Shown here: positions 60,055 through 64,000 of the stretch, piece after piece
Layout: each line of letters begins with the position of its first letter
Position numbering within the stretch: the first letter of the stretch is position 1
NCBI GenBank assembly: GCA_022482815.1
Contig: JAKVOM010000001.1
Location: forward strand, 2,376,946-2,440,945
DNA: 64,000 bases
Origin: Acidaminococcus sp.
Lineage (GTDB): Bacteria > Bacillota > Negativicutes > Acidaminococcales > Acidaminococcaceae
Reading direction: 5' to 3'
Translations under genes and position numbers: made by a program
The notes under the pieces: model-generated
Told to the model about the DNA's origin: nothing
The model's database searches: none
Seen by the model: the letters and a program-made list of their open reading frames with translations, nothing else

Positions 60055-61323
60055 TCAGGGATAGAACGGGAAAATCAGCGGCAGTAAAATCATACTAACG
60101 ACATAGCATACAATAATCAGTGGTAATCCTGCTTTGACATAATCATTGAAGTTGTATCCGCCGGGAGCAAAGACCATCATGTTGGCCGGCATACCAATCG
60201 GGGTTGCAAAGGCCAGGGAAGCACCAATGATGGTAGCTACAATCACAGCCTTCGGATCGGCACCCATACCTTCGGAAATGTTGAGACTGATTGGGATGAG
60301 CAGTGCTGCCGTAGCAAAGTTACTCATAAAGTTCGTCATGATGCAGGACAATCCAAGCACCACAGCCAGGAGAAGCATCGGGGAAGCACTGCTGCCCATA
60401 GCTCCGATTACGGTAGAAGCAATCATCTTGCCTGCACCCGTCTTGGCCAGTGCCTTTGCTACAGCAAGGGTACCGCCGTATACGAAGAGCGTCTGCAAGT
60501 CGATGGAAGCATATGCATCTTTTTCACTGATAACACCAGCTGCTACCAAAATAATAGCACCAATGCAGCCGGAAATGTAGAACTTAACGCCAATCTGTTT
60601 TTCAAAAATCATGGCCAGAATGGTCAGTACCATGACAATGAGGGAAGCCTTCTGTTTCCAGGCAGGCACGTCCGAAAAATCCTTTTCCTTGTCGTAAATC
60701 GATTCGCCGCCGTTGCGGGCACCGCTCGGCAGGAAACGATAACCGACGGTAACAAAGAAGATGATGCCGGCAATCAGAAGCGGAAGACCGACCATACCGT
60801 ATTCAAAGAAGCTGACGTCGGAGCCGATACCCTGCAGAGCCGCTTTACCGAGCAGATTACCAGGAGCACCGATAATGGAAAGGTTACCGCCCAGAGCCGC
60901 TGCGAAAATTAGCGGCAGCAGCAAACGGGAACGGGAAAATCCGGATTTTGCGGCGGTACCGATGACAACCGGAATCAGAACGGCTGCCGTACCGGTGTTG
61001 GACAGGAATCCGCTCATCAGACCCGTAACCAGCATGACTGCGGCAATCAGTTCGCGTTCCGTATGTGCAAACTTGGTAACGATGCCGCCGACCTTATTGG
61101 CCATGCCTGTTTCAAAGAAGCAGCCGCCGATGATAAACATGGCAACAAACAAAATCAAGTTGTTGTCTACGAAACCGGCGAAAGCTTCTTTCGGAGTAAG
61201 TACCCCGGTCATGATCAAAAGGATCAAGGCAATCATGGAGGTCACTGCCAGAGGAATCTTTTCCCAGACGAACATGACAATGACGAAAAGTAAGATAGCA
61301 AGTGTAATGGATATCGGTGTCAT
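60055..61323 (-). CDS. SLC13/DASS family dicarboxylate-type permease
   Basis: A 422-residue polytopic permease from the ATG at 61323 (AGGAGGGTTACAA upstream). It has two SLC13-like repeats, including the substrate-loop motifs FLSNTGTAAVLIPV (near 105) and MTNFMSNFATAALLIPISL (near 335), and NLSIIGAPGNLLG. Such carriers take up succinate, fumarate, malate, tartrate or citrate with Na+ or H+. Transport followed by the fumarase-type dehydratase is the likely unit. Its promoter carries a candidate GntR site. Confidence 0.88.
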   Translation of the reverse strand: MTPISITLAILLFVIVMFVWEKIPLAVTSMIALILLIMTGVLTPKEAFAGFVDNNLILFVAMFIIGGCFFETGMANKVGGIVTKFAHTERELIAAVMLVTGLMSGFLSNTGTAAVLIPVVIGTAAKSGFSRSRLLLPLIFAAALGGNLSIIGAPGNLLGKAALQGIGSDVSFFEYGMVGLPLLIAGIIFFVTVGYRFLPSGARNGGESIYDKEKDFSDVPAWKQKASLIVMVLTILAMIFEKQIGVKFYISGCIGAIILVAAGVISEKDAYASIDLQTLFVYGGTLAVAKALAKTGAGKMIASTVIGAMGSSASPMLLLAVVLGLSCIMTNFMSNFATAALLIPISLNISEGMGADPKAVIVATIIGASLAFATPIGMPANMMVFAPGGYNFNDYVKAGLPLIIVCYVVSMILLPLIFPFYP

Positions 61324-61374
61324 TTGTAACCCTCCTGTCAGTTCAAACATCCAATAATGTTGATATTTGATATG

Positions 61375-61422
61375 TTATCCATTTCTTGTCTATACTATAT
61401 CCTTTGATCAAATATCTGTCAA
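61375..61422 (-). promoter_or_regulatory. Promoter and first TTATCCA site of the permease-dehydratase operon
   Basis: A perfect TTGACA (61417-61422) and TATAGT (61394-61399) are 17 bp apart on the minus strand. TTATCCATTT at 61375-61384 would lie just downstream of the start site. Confidence 0.75.
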
Positions 61423-61545
61423 TATCTAAGTTAGAGTTTTCTCGTTTTTGGCTACATCTCGTAAATACAGGTTTTTTTATTCTTTATTTTTTCTGTATTT
61501 TGTAAACTTTTTTGTTAAATTTTTACCTTTTCTGCTTGGAAAATT

Positions 61546-61614
61546 TTATCCATTTTATGTCCTATTTATCCATTATTTTAAAATAAATGGATAAATTTCG
61601 CATTTTTGGATAAA
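61546..61614. promoter_or_regulatory. Cluster of TTATCCA motifs including a 31-bp near-perfect palindrome
   Basis: TTATCCATTTT at 61546-61556, the palindrome TTTATCCATT...AAATGGATAAA at 61565-61595, and TTGGATAAAA at about 61605-61614. They lie 100-200 bp upstream of the promoter and are likely GntR operators. The rest of the gap 61324-61725 is very A/T-rich without genes. Confidence 0.65.
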
Positions 61615-61670
61615 AATAGGTTAGAAGTCATGAGTATCGGGTTATGAGTCACCGTGCCGGCTGCAAAGAG

Positions 61671-61714
61671 AAAAGGCTGCGAAACAGTAAACAGTCACTG
61701 TTTCACAGCCTTAT
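61671..61714 (-). terminator. Terminator of the gntR-type gene
   Basis: GGCTGTGAAACAGT pairs with ACTGTTTCGCAGCC, followed by TTTTCTCTTT on the minus strand. Confidence 0.88.
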
Positions 61715-61725
61715 TCTTCTCTATT

Positions 61726-62649
61726 TTATTTTTTTAATCCCTTATAGTTGGTAAGCAAGTCATTCATGCTCCGCACCATATGCGCTTTCATGAGTTTTCT
61801 TGCCTTTTCAGAATTATGCTCACGAATGGCTTCCATGATTCCCTCATGTTCCCGGCTGGACACCATGGCGTATTCTTGTTCCGACACCAGATACCCCAGG
61901 GACAGGCCATTCCACATGCCGGCAAGGAGCTGCTCCAGTTTGGGATTATCGGCAGCCTCCCAGATTGCCATGTGAAAACTTTCATTGTACCGCTTGTATT
62001 CGGGGAATCTTTTTTCAGCGAGAATCTGTTTCATCTCCGCATAGACCTGTTCGATTCCGGATATATCCGTTCCCGGACGGGCAGCAAGTGCTGCTGCTTC
62101 CGATTCAAGAAGCGCACGCACCGCATAGTGGTCGCGAATATTTTTTTCCGTCATACCAAGTACGACAGCGCCCTTATTGGGGCGCAGGAGAACAAGTCCC
62201 TGGCTTGCCAGCATCTGCAGGGCCTCTCTGACCGGCATGGAAGAAACGCCCATTTGCCGGGCTGTTCCTTCAAGGGTCAGGACGGTACCCTCCTTGATTT
62301 CCTGGCGCAGGATTGCACGCCGCAAATAGGCGGCCACGCGCTCCCGGGCAGGGAGAAGATGAACCCTTGGCAAAGCAGCATTTTCCTTATTTTTTTCCCT
62401 GCCTGCCTGATTTTTATTCAATGACCCGGCCACCACAATATGGCGGTTATTCATTTTTTCCACGACGCCTTCCGTTAAGAGCTTATTCAAAGCCTCGCGG
62501 ACCGGCATCCGGGAGACACCGTAAAACTCTGCCAGCTCTACCTGTTTCAGTTCGGTTCCCGGTGCTAATTCCCCACTCTTGATTCTTGCCTTGATGGCTT
62601 CTGCGATCTGCTCCTGGGCAGGCGGCCTTTTTGCACTTTGTCTATCCAT
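61726..62649 (-). CDS. GntR/FadR-type regulator with two winged-helix domains
   Basis: A 307-residue regulator with two complete GntR-type winged helices. The first is at about 11-77 (VSRMPVREALNKLLTEGVVE) and the second at about 103-166 (VSSMPVREALQMLASQGLVLL). They are separated by a charged linker and followed by an FCD ligand domain (about 170-300, with RALLESEAAALAA and YNESFHMAIWEAADNP). Usual FadR-group members have one. It starts 16 bp after lepA but ends at its own terminator before the permease operon. It very likely controls that operon through TTATCCA sites; the ligand may be a dicarboxylate. Confidence 0.9.
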   Translation of the reverse strand: MDRQSAKRPPAQEQIAEAIKARIKSGELAPGTELKQVELAEFYGVSRMPVREALNKLLTEGVVEKMNNRHIVVAGSLNKNQAGREKNKENAALPRVHLLPARERVAAYLRRAILRQEIKEGTVLTLEGTARQMGVSSMPVREALQMLASQGLVLLRPNKGAVVLGMTEKNIRDHYAVRALLESEAAALAARPGTDISGIEQVYAEMKQILAEKRFPEYKRYNESFHMAIWEAADNPKLEQLLAGMWNGLSLGYLVSEQEYAMVSSREHEGIMEAIREHNSEKARKLMKAHMVRSMNDLLTNYKGLKK

Positions 62650-62665
62650 GAATGACCTTCCCTAT

Positions 62666-64000
62666 TTACTTATCATCCATTTTCAGTACAGCCATGAAAG
62701 CTTCCTGCGGTAATTCTACCGTACCGACCTGCTTCATGCGCTTTTTGCCGGCTTTCTGCTTTTCCAGCAGCTTTCTCTTACGGGTAATATCGCCGCCGTA
62801 GCACTTGGCAAGCACATCTTTGCGCAGGGCGCTGATGTTTTCACGGGCAATGATTTTGCTCCCGATAGCAGCCTGGACAGGAATTTCAAAGAGCTGACGT
62901 GGAATGATCTTGCGCAGTTTCTGCACCAGGGCGCGGCCGCGCGTCTGAGCCCGGTCACGATGGACAATTGTTGAAAGCGCATCTACAGGTTCGCCGTTTA
63001 AGAGGATATCCACCTTGACCATGTCGGAAGGACGATAGCCGCTCAGTTCATAGTCAAGCGAAGCATACCCGCGTGATACGGACTTCAAGCGGTCAAAATA
63101 GTCGAAAATAATCTCGGAGAGCGGCAGGGAATAATGCAGCATGACGCGGTTTTCGTCAAGGTAGGTCATGTTTTCATATTCGCCGCGGCGGTCCTGGGAA
63201 AGCTCCATGACGGCCCCGACATATTCCTTCGGCACGATAATCGTCGCGTTCACAAAGGGTTCTTCCACGTGGTCAATGACCGTCTGCGGCGGGAAGAGAG
63301 ACGGATTATCCACCATTTCGATATCCCCGTTCGTGCGGACGACTTCGTAAATAACGTTCGGTGCCGTTGTGATGAGATCCAGATGGTATTCCCGTTCCAG
63401 GCGCTCCTTGATGACATCCATGTGCAAAAGGCCAAGGAATCCGCAGCGGAAGCCAAAGCCCAGTGCCGTTGATGTTTCCGGTTCAAAGAACAGGGATGCA
63501 TCATTCAGCTGCAGCTTTTCCAAGGCATCCCGCAGGTTATCATAATCATTGGTTTCCAAAGGATATAACCCGCAGTAAACCATAGGCGTGGCTTTGCGGT
63601 AACCGGGAAGGGGTTTGTCAGCAGGCCGTTCATCATCCGTCACCGTATCGCCCACACGGGCATCGCGGACATTTTTAATGGAGGCCGCAAAAAAGCCTAC
63701 CTGCCCTTCTCCCAGTTCATCTACGTTTACGAGAGCCGGTTTGAAAACACCTACTTCCGTAACTTCATAGACTTTGCCCGTCGCCATCAGGCGAATCTTC
63801 ATGCCTTTTTTGAGGACGCCATTGACAATACGGATATAGAGCATAACGCCCTTATAAGAGTCAAACTTAGAGTCAAAAATCAGGGCCTGCAGCGGCGCAG
63901 CATCATCTCCGCTCGGTGCCGGAATCCTGTTCACAACAGCTTCGAGGATATCGTCTACCCCCTCACCCGTCTTGGCGCTGCAAAGAATGCATTCTGAGCC
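62666..64000 (-). CDS. lepA: Elongation factor 4 (LepA), C-terminal part
   Basis: A ribosome-associated GTPase whose N-terminal G domain lies beyond the window. The frame is open to base 64000, and the last residues seen ([20 protein letters not shown]) are the end of that domain (G5). Then follow domain II, the LepA-specific [40 protein letters not shown], and the C-terminal domain with [25 protein letters not shown]. LepA back-translocates stalled ribosomes. An internal ATG at 63934 is not the true start. Confidence 0.96.
   Translation of the reverse strand, partial: GSECILCSAKTGEGVDDILEAVVNRIPAPSGDDAAPLQALIFDSKFDSYKGVMLYIRIVNGVLKKGMKIRLMATGKVYEVTEVGVFKPALVNVDELGEGQVGFFAASIKNVRDARVGDTVTDDERPADKPLPGYRKATPMVYCGLYPLETNDYDNLRDALEKLQLNDASLFFEPETSTALGFGFRCGFLGLLHMDVIKERLEREYHLDLITTAPNVIYEVVRTNGDIEMVDNPSLFPPQTVIDHVEEPFVNATIIVPKEYVGAVMELSQDRRGEYENMTYLDENRVMLHYSLPLSEIIFDYFDRLKSVSRGYASLDYELSGYRPSDMVKVDILLNGEPVDALSTIVHRDRAQTRGRALVQKLRKIIPRQLFEIPVQAAIGSKIIARENISALRKDVLAKCYGGDITRKRKLLEKQKAGKKRMKQVGTVELPQEAFMAVLKMDDK

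Noticed and set aside
1-64000. tRNA genes, rRNA genes, insertion sequences or prophage
   Set aside because: I found no transposase or integrase frames, no T-loop-like tRNA signatures and no rRNA segments.

Overview
The window looks like a chromosomal segment of a diderm Firmicute (Negativicutes). My best guess is an Acidaminococcus-like member of the Acidaminococcaceae. The gene order is Firmicute-like: hrcA-grpE-dnaK-dnaJ-prmA-rsmE-mtaB; ylmD-ylmE-sepF-proC-ylmH; a ydaO-type c-di-AMP riboswitch before an NlpC/P60 hydrolase; CIRCE. Yet there is an outer-membrane trimeric autotransporter carrying an S-layer homology (SLH) domain, the wall-tethering module typical of Negativicutes. Base composition is near balanced. 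All but five protein genes lie on the minus strand.

Layout. 1-6.7 kb: aconitase-family hydratase and isocitrate/isopropylmalate-type dehydrogenase, a small TSCPD protein, then a metallo-beta-lactamase-fold / CdaR-like regulator / GntP permease operon. 6.9-8.3 kb: MATE exporter. 8.6-14.5 kb: a metal island with a Zn/Cd-type P-ATPase, a separate HMA protein, FeoB, FeoA and an ArsR repressor; the two metal operons share a candidate operator. 14.7-24.5 kb: glyoxalase, DMT transporter, MurB, YlbF protein, a two-component system overlapping and followed by a VanX-like dipeptidase, GNAT, DtxR-type regulator, NlpC/P60 with riboswitch, glycosyltransferase and thioredoxin. 24.5-24.9 kb: RNase P RNA. 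25.4-30.7 kb: YhaM, Nif3-like, TrmK, a kinase-like protein and ptsHI; HPr lacks Ser46. 31-38 kb: DUF1848 protein and the 1695-residue autotransporter. 38-41 kb: flavin-type oxidase and HxlR regulator across a structured intergenic region, plus a 2-hydroxyacid dehydrogenase. 41-47 kb: division-associated ylm/sepF cluster and polyphosphate:AMP phosphotransferase. 47.4-56.6 kb: yqeY, rpsU, HIT, mtaB, rsmE, prmA and the CIRCE-controlled chaperone operon. 57-64 kb: hemW and lepA, separated by a two-subunit class I fumarase/tartrate dehydratase, an SLC13 permease and a GntR regulator with two DNA-binding domains.

The most unusual non-coding feature is a family of composite repeats that fills most long intergenic gaps. 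They are built from recurring modules, including 7-bp tandem units, a perfect long hairpin and related terminator stem-loops. The strongest leads are this repeat family, the shared FeoAB/P-ATPase operator, the tandem-domain GntR with its TTATCCA sites, the autotransporter-SLH fusion, the VanX-like protein with a duplicated N-terminal module in a two-component operon, and the structured leader before the oxidase gene.
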